Assembly: GCA_030830725.1 (NCBI GenBank)
Contig: JAURMN010000152.1
Location: 1 to 20,664, forward strand
DNA from: Balneolales bacterium
GTDB lineage: Bacteria > Bacteroidota > Rhodothermia > Balneolales > Balneolaceae
DNA length: 20,664 nucleotides
Reading direction: 5' to 3'
Part shown: piece after piece, positions 7,143-14,989 of the stretch
Position numbering within the stretch: the stretch's first letter is position 1
How the letters are laid out: each line of letters opens with the position of its first letter
Made by a program: the position numbers and the translations under genes
Notes under the pieces: generated by a model
Told to the model about the DNA's origin: nothing
The model's input: the letters and a program-made list of their open reading frames with translations, nothing else
Database searches by the model: none

Positions 7143-7823
7143 ATGAGTATTACGAGATTCACATCCCAAACAATGGGTTCACAGTTGGTTGACGCCCATT
7201 CCATGCTTGATTCACAGTTAATTGAGATTCAGCCGGTGGAAGCAAACCTGATTCCGATGGTTGTGGAAAAAAGCAGTCGTGGTGAACGTGCTTACGATAT
7301 TTATTCCCGTCTACTAAAAGACCGAATCATTATCCTCGGCACCCCCATTAATGATGCTGTTGCCAGCTCGATCACGGCACAGATTTTGTTCTTGGAGTCC
7401 GAAGATCCTGAAAAAGATATCCACCTCTACATTAACAGTCCGGGTGGAGTTGTATCTGCAGGATTGGCTATTTACGACACGATGCAGTATGTAAAACCGG
7501 ATGTAACGACGACCTGTATGGGAATGGCAGCCTCGATGGGCGCGGTATTATTGGCAGCAGGAGCACCTGGAAAGCGAAACGCCCTTCCTCATTCTCGGGT
7601 GATGATTCATCAACCACTTGGCGGAGTGCAAGGACAGGCAAGCGACATTGAAATAGAAGCTCAAGAAATTATCCGACTTAAACGCGTCTTGAGTGGTATT
7701 TTGGCAAAACATGCCGGGAAAGAGGTCGATGAGGTAATCCGGGATTCCGATCGAAACAAATGGATGAGTTCCGAAGAGGCCAAAGAGTATGGCTTAATCG
7801 ACCGTGTGATGGTTCGTAAATAA
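7143..7823 (+). CDS. clpP: ClpP, ATP-dependent Clp protease proteolytic subunit
   Basis: A 226-residue ClpP peptidase, the barrel-shaped serine protease fed by ClpX. The nucleophile is Ser131 in M-G-M-A-A-S-M-G-A and the base is His156 in M-I-H-Q-P-L-G-G, 25 residues apart as in E. coli. At the third triad position, where E. coli has R-D-T-E-R-D, this protein reads R-D-S-D-R-N, placing Asn205 at the usual Asp; codon AAC is clear in the sequence. Roughly 35 residues precede L-I-P-M-V-V-E-K, implying a propeptide or extended N-terminus; later ATGs (residues 11 and 21) could also be starts. It lies between tig and clpX, with a 90-nt gap to clpX. Confidence 0.96.
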   Translation: MSITRFTSQTMGSQLVDAHSMLDSQLIEIQPVEANLIPMVVEKSSRGERAYDIYSRLLKDRIIILGTPINDAVASSITAQILFLESEDPEKDIHLYINSPGGVVSAGLAIYDTMQYVKPDVTTTCMGMAASMGAVLLAAGAPGKRNALPHSRVMIHQPLGGVQGQASDIEIEAQEIIRLKRVLSGILAKHAGKEVDEVIRDSDRNKWMSSEEAKEYGLIDRVMVRK

Positions 7824-7913
7824 TCGGGTTTATCGTGGGGATCAAATGGACAGACCTTTTGATCTGGAATAGTGAGTTAAAATCGTGAGTAATAACGGGA
7901 AATAAAGAGAGTC

Positions 7914-9167
7914 ATGAGCGATAAAAAGAAAGAAGAAAACGTACAGTGTTCCTTTTGTGGCCGTTCCAGCCATGAAGTGAACAGTATGGTAGCGGGTCCT
8001 GAGGTGTTTATTTGTGACCACTGTATTGAGGATGCGGTCAGCATTATCCGTAATGATGGTAGTGCTTTTACGCGCAAGAATACTGCAAAAACGGCTGTTA
8101 ATCTACTGAAACCAGTTGAGATCAAGGCTCGTCTTGATGATTATGTGATCGGTCAGGACGTAGTGAAACGAGCGCTTTCAGTGGCGGTTTATAATCACTA
8201 TAAACGCATTTTAACCCCAGAAGATCCAGAGGATGATACTCGAATTGAGAAGAGTAACATTCTGCTGCTTGGCCCGACAGGCTCGGGGAAAACCCTCCTT
8301 GCCCGCACCCTCGCTGAAATCATTGATGTCCCCTTTACTATCGCAGATGCAACTGTCCTCACCGAAGCCGGGTATGTGGGAGAAGATGTAGAAAGTATTC
8401 TCAGCAATCTCCTGCAAGCGGCGGATTATGATGTCGAACGAGCTAAAAAAGGGATTGTCTATATTGATGAAGTGGATAAAGTGGCTCGCAAAAGTGACAA
8501 TCCGTCCATTACCCGAGACGTGTCGGGAGAGGGTGTGCAACAGGCTTTGTTAAAGATTCTGGAAGGGACTGTGGCAAACATTCCACCCAAAGGGGGGCGT
8601 AAACATCCGGAGCAAAGTTTTATCCAACTTGATACGACAAATATTCTCTTTATCTGTGGGGGTGCTTTTAGCGGAATGGAAGAGTTTATCTCTCGTCGCC
8701 TTTCGTCGAGTGCCATTGGATTCCAGTTGGATCATCAAACCAAGTTTGATCCTAAGAACCCTGAAATATTCCATTACGTGGAACCCGATGATTTACAGCG
8801 ATATGGCTTGATTCCCGAACTGGTGGGTCGTCTACCGGTCATTTGCGGATTGGAAGAACTTTCGGACGAAGCTCTTATGTCCATCCTTCAGGATCCCAAA
8901 AACGCACTAACCAAACAGTATCAAAAATTGTTCCGCCTTGAAGGAGTTGAGCTTCTGTTTGAACAAGATGCATTACAGTTGGTGGTACAAAAAGCCAAGC
9001 TGAGAAAGACCGGAGCGCGGGCATTGAGGTCGATTTTGGAAGAGGCGATGATGGATATTATGTTTACGTTGCCATCCATGAAAGATATTGGAAAGTGTAT
9101 CATCACCCGAAATACGATTGAGACTAAGGCCCCGCCGCTGTACGAAAAACGTAAAGCATCCGCCTGA
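7914..9167 (+). CDS. clpX: ClpX, ATP-dependent unfoldase of ClpXP
   Basis: A complete 417-residue AAA+ unfoldase that recognises tagged substrates and threads them into ClpP. The N-terminal zinc-binding domain has Cys12, Cys15, Cys34 and Cys37. The Walker A motif G-P-T-G-S-G-K-T is at 120-127, pore loop G-Y-V-G at 153-156, Walker B V-Y-I-D-E at 182-186, the R-K-H loop at 229-231, the ClpP-docking I-G-F loop at 268-270, an arginine in V-G-R-L-P at 306, and the sensor-2 G-A-R-A-L-R at 367-372. The I-G-F loop and adjacent clpP support a working ClpXP pair. The 90-nt gap to clpP includes a 7-bp inverted repeat (7840-7846 and 7858-7864) with no T-run. Confidence 0.97.
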   Translation: MSDKKKEENVQCSFCGRSSHEVNSMVAGPEVFICDHCIEDAVSIIRNDGSAFTRKNTAKTAVNLLKPVEIKARLDDYVIGQDVVKRALSVAVYNHYKRILTPEDPEDDTRIEKSNILLLGPTGSGKTLLARTLAEIIDVPFTIADATVLTEAGYVGEDVESILSNLLQAADYDVERAKKGIVYIDEVDKVARKSDNPSITRDVSGEGVQQALLKILEGTVANIPPKGGRKHPEQSFIQLDTTNILFICGGAFSGMEEFISRRLSSSAIGFQLDHQTKFDPKNPEIFHYVEPDDLQRYGLIPELVGRLPVICGLEELSDEALMSILQDPKNALTKQYQKLFRLEGVELLFEQDALQLVVQKAKLRKTGARALRSILEEAMMDIMFTLPSMKDIGKCIITRNTIETKAPPLYEKRKASA

Positions 9168-9193
9168 GGCCACGACAAGGGCAGGAATCCGTT

Positions 9194-10549
9194 ATGGCAC
9201 TCACTCGCCTTAAATATCTTCTGGTTACGTTAATCCTGCTCCTTGCAGCTTTTTCTTATGGATATAACGACTTCTTGATCAAACGACTGCTCGAACTCGA
9301 AAAGCAGAGTGTGGAGCTTTGGGCTCGTGCGATCGAATTCAACAGCCTTATCCTACAGGACGAGACAGATCAGGCACTTTCAGATGCTATAAAATTGATA
9401 GATAACCAGGTCGGAAAGAGCCATAGCCGAGATGAATCAACCGTATATCAAACTCTTTCAGAGCTCCTACGGAAAGTCGAAAATGGTCGAAATTCCTTTG
9501 ACTTTGTCACATCGGAACTGATTATAAAGGAGCGAGTCCGTGTCCCGATGGTTGTAGTGGACGAAGCGGGAGAGATCGTGGCTTCTCGGTTTGTAGAGGA
9601 TATTCAATTAACGGCTGAATTCGTTGATAAACTTGCCGGTATTCATGAGCCAATTGAGATTTTGATCGGATCTCGGGAGAATCCGGAAACCCAATACGTG
9701 TACTATGGTGAAAGTAATTTGGTCAGCACTCTTCGCTATTTCCCCTATATCCAATTTGGATTTATTCTGCTTTTAATCGGAATTGGATATACGAGTTACC
9801 GTTCGATTATAAATTCTGAGCAATCTAATTTATGGGTAGGAATGACGAAAGAGGCCGCCCATCAGCTTGGAACGCCACTTTCGGGCATGTATGGGTGGAT
9901 CGAGTTGTTACGCGATAAGCTTCAAACTGGCTCAAAAAGCCAGGATGAGGGTGGAATTGGAGAACTATCGGACATACAGCGTTCTGAAGGGCATAGATCC
10001 TGGGAGAAGGAACTCGAAATTCTTTCAGAACTCGAGCAGGATGTGCACCGGCTTTCAACTGTAGCGGATCGATTTAATAAAATTGGCTCTTCTACTGACC
10101 TACATCCTACCTTGTTGAAAGAACACCTTGAACAGAGTGTTCAATATATGCGCCGTCGATTACCTAAAACGGGGATTGATATAATTCTAACTTTTTCGGA
10201 TCAGCTAGATGAGAAATTCCGGAAACCGGCCCTGAATCCGGTGTTATTTCAGTGGGTGATTGAAAATTTGATTAAAAATGCGGCGGATGCCTCTTCCAAA
10301 ACCATTGAGTTGATTGTGGGAGGAGAATCCGATCATCTCATCATCGATGTAATGGATGATGGATCTGGAATCGATAAAAAATTATGGAAAGAGATCTTCA
10401 GACCAGGATACAGTACCAAAAAAAGGGGATGGGGTCTTGGACTTACCCTCACTAAGCGTATTGTGGAACAGTATCACAAGGGGAAAATACTGGTTCTGCG
10501 TTCTGAACCCGGTAAAGGGACTACGATCAGGATTTTGATACCGGTTTAA
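9194..10549 (+). CDS. Membrane sensor histidine kinase
   Basis: A 451-residue histidine kinase. There are two membrane segments (about 8-23 and 185-205) enclosing an extracytoplasmic region of about 160 residues that I cannot assign to a known sensor domain. No HAMP domain is seen: the H-box follows the second membrane segment within about 20 residues. The phospho-acceptor is His223 in A-A-H-Q-L-G-T-P-L; the residue after His is Gln where Glu is more common, a form I associate with Bacteroidota kinases. The ATP-binding domain has N-L-I-K-N-A-A-D-A (358-366), D-D-G-S-G-I (388-393) and G-W-G-L-G-L (412-417). A low-complexity Gly/Ser/Glu insert lies at 245-270. No response regulator is adjacent, so it is an orphan here. 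It is 26 nt after clpX, and its stop overlaps that of the convergent sigma gene. Confidence 0.92.
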   Translation: MALTRLKYLLVTLILLLAAFSYGYNDFLIKRLLELEKQSVELWARAIEFNSLILQDETDQALSDAIKLIDNQVGKSHSRDESTVYQTLSELLRKVENGRNSFDFVTSELIIKERVRVPMVVVDEAGEIVASRFVEDIQLTAEFVDKLAGIHEPIEILIGSRENPETQYVYYGESNLVSTLRYFPYIQFGFILLLIGIGYTSYRSIINSEQSNLWVGMTKEAAHQLGTPLSGMYGWIELLRDKLQTGSKSQDEGGIGELSDIQRSEGHRSWEKELEILSELEQDVHRLSTVADRFNKIGSSTDLHPTLLKEHLEQSVQYMRRRLPKTGIDIILTFSDQLDEKFRKPALNPVLFQWVIENLIKNAADASSKTIELIVGGESDHLIIDVMDDGSGIDKKLWKEIFRPGYSTKKRGWGLGLTLTKRIVEQYHKGKILVLRSEPGKGTTIRILIPV

Positions 10550-11172
10550 TCCGGCATAAACCCGCGACGCTGAGCATACTCTTCAAGCTCCGCTTTTAGC
10601 AAATTACGCCCCCGATGGAGTCTGGACCGGATGGTTCCAATCGGCACGTCCAACATATTGGCTATTTCTTCGTAGGTAAATCCGTCGATATCACACAGGG
10701 TTACCACAGTGCGAAAATCTTCGGGTAAGGATCCGAGCGCTCTGGAGACTTCATCATCCATCAACTCACGATAGATTTTTTCTTCCAGATCTGTCGACTC
10801 GGTATGTTCGGCTCGAATGGTGTCGTAAAAAGGAGAGATTTCATCAAAATCAACTTCAGCAGGGCGTTTACTCTTCCGTCTGTAATTGTTGATATATGAA
10901 TTTTTTAGTATCCGATAGAGCCAGGCTTTGGCATTCGTACCTTTTTCATAGCTACTAAAGAACCTGTAGGCTTTTACAACGGTATCCTGCACCAGATCTT
11001 CGGCGTCTACAGGATCGGTTGTCAGACGCAGTGCATAGTTATATAGCAGTTCCAAATGGGGTATTATTTCCCTCTGGAACTCCCGTTGCTTTTGCGCTTC
11101 TTCCGGACTCAGGGGTTCCGGTTCAGCCATTCGCATCCCGTCCAACTTGTGAATCCCATCCATCCCATCCAA
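10546..11172 (-). CDS. ECF-type RNA polymerase sigma factor
   Basis: A sigma-70-family protein of about 208 residues with only regions 2 and 4. Region 2 (about 42-102 from the chosen start) contains D-A-E-D-L-V-Q-D-T and K-A-W-L-Y-R-I-L-K-N; region 4 (about 142-195) contains the helix-turn-helix Y-E-E-I-A-N-M-L-D-V-P-I-G-T-I-R-S-R. ECF sigma factors commonly drive envelope-stress genes; the regulon here is unknown, and no anti-sigma gene is adjacent. The start is uncertain: AGGAGG (11179-11184) is 6 nt before an in-frame TTG at 11172, but ATGs at 11163, 11136 and 11130 are also in frame. Homology is strong only after the E-P-E-P-L segment. The stop overlaps the kinase stop by 4 nt on the other strand. 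It is 194 nt downstream of the LysM gene. Confidence 0.92.
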   Translation of the reverse strand: MDGMDGIHKLDGMRMAEPEPLSPEEAQKQREFQREIIPHLELLYNYALRLTTDPVDAEDLVQDTVVKAYRFFSSYEKGTNAKAWLYRILKNSYINNYRRKSKRPAEVDFDEISPFYDTIRAEHTESTDLEEKIYRELMDDEVSRALGSLPEDFRTVVTLCDIDGFTYEEIANMLDVPIGTIRSRLHRGRNLLKAELEEYAQRRGFMPD

Positions 11173-11178
11173 CCCGTA

Positions 11179-11184
11179 CCTCCT
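11179..11184 (-). promoter_or_regulatory. Strong Shine-Dalgarno of the ECF sigma gene
   Basis: The minus strand reads AGGAGG here, the strongest ribosome-binding site I saw in the window. It is 6 nt from an in-frame TTG (11172), 10 nt from an out-of-frame ATG (11168), and 15 nt from an in-frame ATG (11163). It favours initiation at TTG 11172, or at ATG 11163 with long spacing, over the downstream ATGs. Confidence 0.5.
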
Positions 11185-11366
11185 TTCCGAGGCACTATTC
11201 GCATGGGTCAAAATATCATGCGATTCCGATCTTGTCCAATAATCTGATCATGCAATATGATATGGATCCATCCCGATGGACAAACTTCGGATTTTGTTAT
11301 CAATTCAACATAGATAATATTTCTTGGATCCCCAAATGGTGAAAAGTCAGGATCTGAGATCGTGGA

Positions 11367-12344
11367 TCAGTTTGCTTTAGAAACTAAAACCTGCCCTTCA
11401 GCCATATTCAAGCTAAGAAATTGTTCGGAAGCCGGGGTGATTTTGAGTCCGGTACCCCGAATTCGATCGTTCACTCGAACTAAAACAGACAATCCGTTGG
11501 CTGGATTTTCGAGAAGAAGAAGCGTTCCAAGGGGATAGGTTGAATGTCCGGCGGTAAAGGCCGTGGGATTCACTAACTCTCCGCTGGAGGTGGGAGTTGC
11601 ACGCTCCGCAGAGGAATAAAGAGTAACAGAGATCGATTCTTTCTGTCCGGTAGAGCCTAGTTGTGCATAAGGATTCTCGAAGCGTCTGTCGGCAGGAAGG
11701 AGTACAAGGATCTCTTGACCTGCTTTAACCGTAGAGGGATCAACACCCGGATTAAGAGCTTTAAATTCCGTTTCATCCATCGAGAATCGACGGAGTACCT
11801 GACTGAGTGTTAAGGTACTGCCCATTTGGTACACGTGAAATAAACCTTGAGGACGATTTTCTGGGAGTTCCTCTACAACGGATGGGGTGATCCGCTCCCG
11901 TCGGAGGATTAATACTTGCCCGACGGAAAGTTGGTCGCCTGAAAGACGATTCAGACTCCGAATTGCACCTATCGGAACATTAAATCGTTGACTAAGTCCA
12001 TAGAGTGTATCGCCGGAACGAACCGTATAGGTAACACTTCGATCCTCGGGTTCTGCTTTGAGGGTTTCACTTCCGCTAGGAAAATCATAAACCGATACCT
12101 GCTTCTGGGGCATCTCAGGAGATGAAATAGCAGTCGTCTCAACGCTAGATCGCGGAGGAATCACCCGGAGTTCCGCACCAATCGTCAGTCGAGTATCGGA
12201 AAGACGATTCCATTCCTGAAGTTGGGGAACCGTGATGCTATAGGTTTTAGATATCGAATACAGAGTTTCCCCTCGCTGGACAACATGAACTGAATCTGAC
12301 GAAGTCGTAAGCAAACCCGTAATTAATACGAAGGCTAACATCAT
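11367..12344 (-). CDS. Exported protein with three LysM repeats and an RlpA-like double-psi barrel
   Basis: A 325-residue predicted cell-wall protein. A short hydrophobic N-terminus (residues 3-13) acts as a possible signal peptide, though it lacks positive charges; an in-frame stop just upstream fixes the ATG at 12344. LysM repeats, which bind peptidoglycan sugars, lie at about 20-63, 104-147 and, more divergent, 169-217. The C-terminal domain (about 236-322) resembles the RlpA double-psi beta-barrel: S-G-E (Glu256), A-G-H (His267) and V-N-D-R (Asp293). The spacing of 11 and 26 residues equals that of the lytic-transglycosylase residues reported for Pseudomonas RlpA, as I recall them. After N-D-R the sequence departs from RlpA. 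Glycan cleavage is therefore plausible, not shown. It follows the TPR gene by 12 nt in the aroC transcript. Confidence 0.9.
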   Translation of the reverse strand: MMLAFVLITGLLTTSSDSVHVVQRGETLYSISKTYSITVPQLQEWNRLSDTRLTIGAELRVIPPRSSVETTAISSPEMPQKQVSVYDFPSGSETLKAEPEDRSVTYTVRSGDTLYGLSQRFNVPIGAIRSLNRLSGDQLSVGQVLILRRERITPSVVEELPENRPQGLFHVYQMGSTLTLSQVLRRFSMDETEFKALNPGVDPSTVKAGQEILVLLPADRRFENPYAQLGSTGQKESISVTLYSSAERATPTSSGELVNPTAFTAGHSTYPLGTLLLLENPANGLSVLVRVNDRIRGTGLKITPASEQFLSLNMAEGQVLVSKAN

Positions 12345-12356
12345 AGTATTCTCATT

Positions 12357-12683
12357 TTAAAGCATTTTAAACGCATTAAGTTCTTCCAAAGCTTGAAGGA
12401 GTTCATTTTTAGTATGAAGATCTCCCTTTTCGGAGGCAAATTGTACACCCTGTTGAAATAAACTCTCCGCTTCGTTCAACGCTCCCAACCTTTGATAGAG
12501 TTTCCCAAAATGATAGGATAATCCGGGATAATCCGCTTGGATTTGCAGGATGGATTCAAAGAGAGTTTTTGCCTTTTGATCCTCACCAATTTTTACCATT
12601 TCCAAGGCCAGTGCAAACCTTGTAAAGAGGTCATCAGGGTTTTCTTTTATAAATCGTACCAGTCGTTGAATCGATGGGCTCAT
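12357..12683 (-). CDS. Small tetratricopeptide-repeat protein
   Basis: A 108-residue helical protein with two TPR-like units: about 18-50 (T-R-F-A-L-A-L-E-M onward) and 54-87 (S-Y-H-F-G-K-L-Y-Q-R onward, with N-E-A-E-S-L-F-Q-Q-G). No signal peptide or membrane segment is present, so it is probably cytoplasmic. TPR units mediate protein-protein contacts; the partner is unknown. It starts 6 nt after aroC and ends 12 nt before the LysM gene, so the three are probably co-transcribed. Confidence 0.87.
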   Translation of the reverse strand: MSPSIQRLVRFIKENPDDLFTRFALALEMVKIGEDQKAKTLFESILQIQADYPGLSYHFGKLYQRLGALNEAESLFQQGVQFASEKGDLHTKNELLQALEELNAFKML

Positions 12684-12689
12684 CGCGGT

Positions 12690-13880
12690 TCATTTGGGCA
12701 ATCGTTCAAGGATTTCACGTAGTGAGTCCCCGCCAAATTTTTCCAAAAACGCATTGGCAATCACTGGGGCTATAACAGATTCTGCCACTACGATGGCGCG
12801 TGGAACTGCACACACATCAGAACGCTCATACCGGGTCTCAGATTGTTCACCGCTTTTTAGATCTGCAGATTGAAGGGGTTTGAGTAATGTGGGGATCGGT
12901 TTCATAACCCCGCGAAGGATAATCGGTTCACCCGTAGTCATCCCACCTTCAATCCCACCCGAACGATTAGTTCGTCTTGGAAATTTATGATTTCCATTTC
13001 CGCTTTTGCGAGAGGTGATTTCATCATGCACATCATGACCCTTACGAACGCCACTTTCAAAACCCAGTCCGAATTCTACCCCTTTCATAGCCTGAATACT
13101 TAAAATTGACTGTGCAAGCTGTCCGTCGAGTTTCCGATCCCATTGCACATAACTTCCCAAACCCGGTGGGCATCCGGTAACAACCACTTCATACACACCA
13201 CCGAGAGATGAACCCTCTTTACGAATCTCTTTGATATGATCTCGCATGAGTTCAGAAAGTGTTGGATTCAGACATTTCACTTCTGACTCCTCAGCCGCCT
13301 CAAATAGTCTTTCAGCCCCTTGTGAAATCAACGGATCTGCCGCTTCGCGAATCTCTTCCCAGCCACTGTAGCCATGTTTTCCGATTCGGATAATATGACT
13401 ACCAATTTCGATTCCTACCTGTTTTAGAAATTGTCGGGCAACAGAACAGCAGGCTACTCTCATAGCAGTTTCTCTGGCACTTGATCGTTCAATAACCGGT
13501 CGCACATCATCAAAGCGATATTTTTGAGCACCGGTTAGATCGGCATGACCTGGACGGGGTAGAGTAATTGCATCAACAGACGGGTCGCGGGTTTCCGGAT
13601 GCATCACCTTTGGCCATTGTGAATCATCTTTTTCGAAGGCTCGATTTTCAAGTGTAATGGTAATTGGCCCGCCCATGGTTTCTCCAAATCGAACCCCTGA
13701 GTGAAACGTGACCAGGTCTTTTTCGAAAGCCATACGTCCTCCACGCCCATAGCCCAACTGACGTCTGGAAAGATGCAGGTTCAGATCATCGGCTACAAGT
13801 GGAACACCGGCCGGCATTCCTTCAACGATTCCGGATAACCGGGGCCCGTGAGATTCACCGGCGGTGAGATAACGAATCAT
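12690..13880 (-). CDS. aroC: Chorismate synthase
   Basis: A 396-residue chorismate synthase, the last step of the shikimate pathway, converting 5-enolpyruvylshikimate-3-phosphate to chorismate with reduced FMN. Family signatures are present: G-E-S-H-G-P at 8-13, R-S-S-A-R-E-T-A-M-R-V-A in the middle, R-T-N-R-S-G-G-I-E-G-G-M-T-T-G, and R-S-D-V-C-A-V-P-R-A near the C-terminus. The start is ATG 13880 (M-I-R-Y-L-T-A-G-E-S-H-G), the normal N-terminus; the frame is open 84 nt further upstream, but that part overlaps the preceding gene. It follows the porQ-like gene by 10 nt on the same strand, so transcription is probably shared. Confidence 0.97.
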   Translation of the reverse strand: MIRYLTAGESHGPRLSGIVEGMPAGVPLVADDLNLHLSRRQLGYGRGGRMAFEKDLVTFHSGVRFGETMGGPITITLENRAFEKDDSQWPKVMHPETRDPSVDAITLPRPGHADLTGAQKYRFDDVRPVIERSSARETAMRVACCSVARQFLKQVGIEIGSHIIRIGKHGYSGWEEIREAADPLISQGAERLFEAAEESEVKCLNPTLSELMRDHIKEIRKEGSSLGGVYEVVVTGCPPGLGSYVQWDRKLDGQLAQSILSIQAMKGVEFGLGFESGVRKGHDVHDEITSRKSGNGNHKFPRRTNRSGGIEGGMTTGEPIILRGVMKPIPTLLKPLQSADLKSGEQSETRYERSDVCAVPRAIVVAESVIAPVIANAFLEKFGGDSLREILERLPK

Positions 13881-13890
13881 AAATAGTTTC

Positions 13891-14880
13891 TTAGTTCGAT
13901 GTTCTGGAGATGCCAATTTGGAAGATTCCCCCAAGTCGACCCCATGAGGAACGTGACAGATCAATAGTCCACTCTTTTACTTGAATTCCAAGTCCCGTCT
14001 GAACACCCGACAGGTCTATTCGGGAATCAGATTTAAGATCCGAATGTGTGCGATAATTATATCCGAGTCGAAAACGAACCGGATCTCCAAGTAAAAACTC
14101 GATCCCTGAAAGCCAGTCGGGCCGAAAATCGCCATACCCATCATCGACAACCGTGACCATCAATCTGGCTGGAAAATAGGCCGGTTTGTGAGTAATTCCT
14201 ACCGAAATCCGCAACGGAAGTTGTTCCTTAACCGATAAATATTCGCTCATTTGGAAGCCGGCATTTCGAATTACCGCTCCAAGGGCAGTTTGTTCTGTTT
14301 CCGATAGCCAATAGAGACCGGCTCTGATGGACAGGGCACTGGATCGATACTGATCATATTGAGAGCCCAGTAGAGATACTGTTGTTCCGACCGAGAGTCG
14401 GTCCGTTAATCGTGTAGCGCCGGCAATACTCCATTCCAGATCGTGACTGCGAAATTCACCCAACGTTTCACCCGTTTCACTGCGCAAATCCATTTTTCCA
14501 TAGAGCAGGCTATGGACTCCAGTGAGTAAGTTGACACCCTGACCCTGTATAGAGAACGCTTTTTGGTAATGGACACCTGCCAAGGTGATGCCCGCAGGTA
14601 ATCGGCCTGAACTCAGCCCGGCAGAACCTGGAGAATACGACGCCAGGAAAGCAGGATTCGAGCGGTATGAGCCACTGTACACATCCAGTAAAGCAACATG
14701 ATGCCCTCCAAGGGCACTTAGCCTTGCATCAGAGACAGTCTCCAGAAAACGAAATGCCTCTTTTCGGCTATTCTGAGCGGAACCCTGTTCGATAAGCAGT
14801 AGTAACACTCCACCTGCGATCAGGATAGCACGACCTGTCCTCATAAAAGGCTTCGCAAGGATGTTACGATTAGAATTCAT
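13891..14880 (-). CDS. porQ: PorQ-like outer-membrane protein of the type IX secretion system
   Basis: A 329-residue exported beta-strand-rich protein. The signal peptide spans about 1-36, ending G-S-A-Q. The mature protein opens with F-R-F-L-E-T-V-S-D-A-R-L-S-A-L-G-G, then a D-V-Y segment and S-N-P-A-F-L, the pattern I associate with PorQ and with the wider PorV/PorQ family of FadL-like barrels. PorQ takes part in type IX secretion, which exports proteins bearing C-terminal signals in the FCB group. The rest alternates polar and aromatic residues as in barrel strands. ATG 14880 is preferred; an in-frame GTG at 14901 would add seven residues. Distinguishing PorQ from other family members needs profile searches. 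It is divergent from mlaE and heads the aroC transcript. Confidence 0.82.
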   Translation of the reverse strand: MNSNRNILAKPFMRTGRAILIAGGVLLLLIEQGSAQNSRKEAFRFLETVSDARLSALGGHHVALLDVYSGSYRSNPAFLASYSPGSAGLSSGRLPAGITLAGVHYQKAFSIQGQGVNLLTGVHSLLYGKMDLRSETGETLGEFRSHDLEWSIAGATRLTDRLSVGTTVSLLGSQYDQYRSSALSIRAGLYWLSETEQTALGAVIRNAGFQMSEYLSVKEQLPLRISVGITHKPAYFPARLMVTVVDDGYGDFRPDWLSGIEFLLGDPVRFRLGYNYRTHSDLKSDSRIDLSGVQTGLGIQVKEWTIDLSRSSWGRLGGIFQIGISRTSN

Positions 14881-14928
14881 GATGACGATTGAGTTCAACA
14901 CGGCTTCGGATTATTCCGTACATTTCAT

Positions 14929-14957
14929 ACGTTATGTAAAGGCATGATCCACGTCAA
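14929..14957 (-). promoter_or_regulatory. Possible promoter of the porQ-aroC transcript
   Basis: On the minus strand TTGACG (14957-14952), five of six bases of the -35 consensus, is 17 nt from TAACGT (14934-14929), a poor -10 box matching three of six. A start near 14922 would give a leader of about 42 nt to ATG 14880. The strand and spacing fit, but the weak -10 keeps confidence low. Confidence 0.3.
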
Positions 14958-14989
14958 TATAGCGCTTCCTGAAGGCAGGTTAAACAGTT

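Noticed and set aside
7840..7864. Inverted repeat GATCAAA/TTTGATC between clpP and clpX, considered as a terminator or regulatory hairpin.
   Set aside because: The 7-bp stem is weak with an 11-nt loop and has no T-run; it is probably chance.
13881..13964. A possible N-terminal extension of 28 residues on chorismate synthase.
   Set aside because: M-I-R-Y-L-T-A-G-E-S-H-G-P is the usual N-terminus, and the extension overlaps the preceding gene on the same strand.
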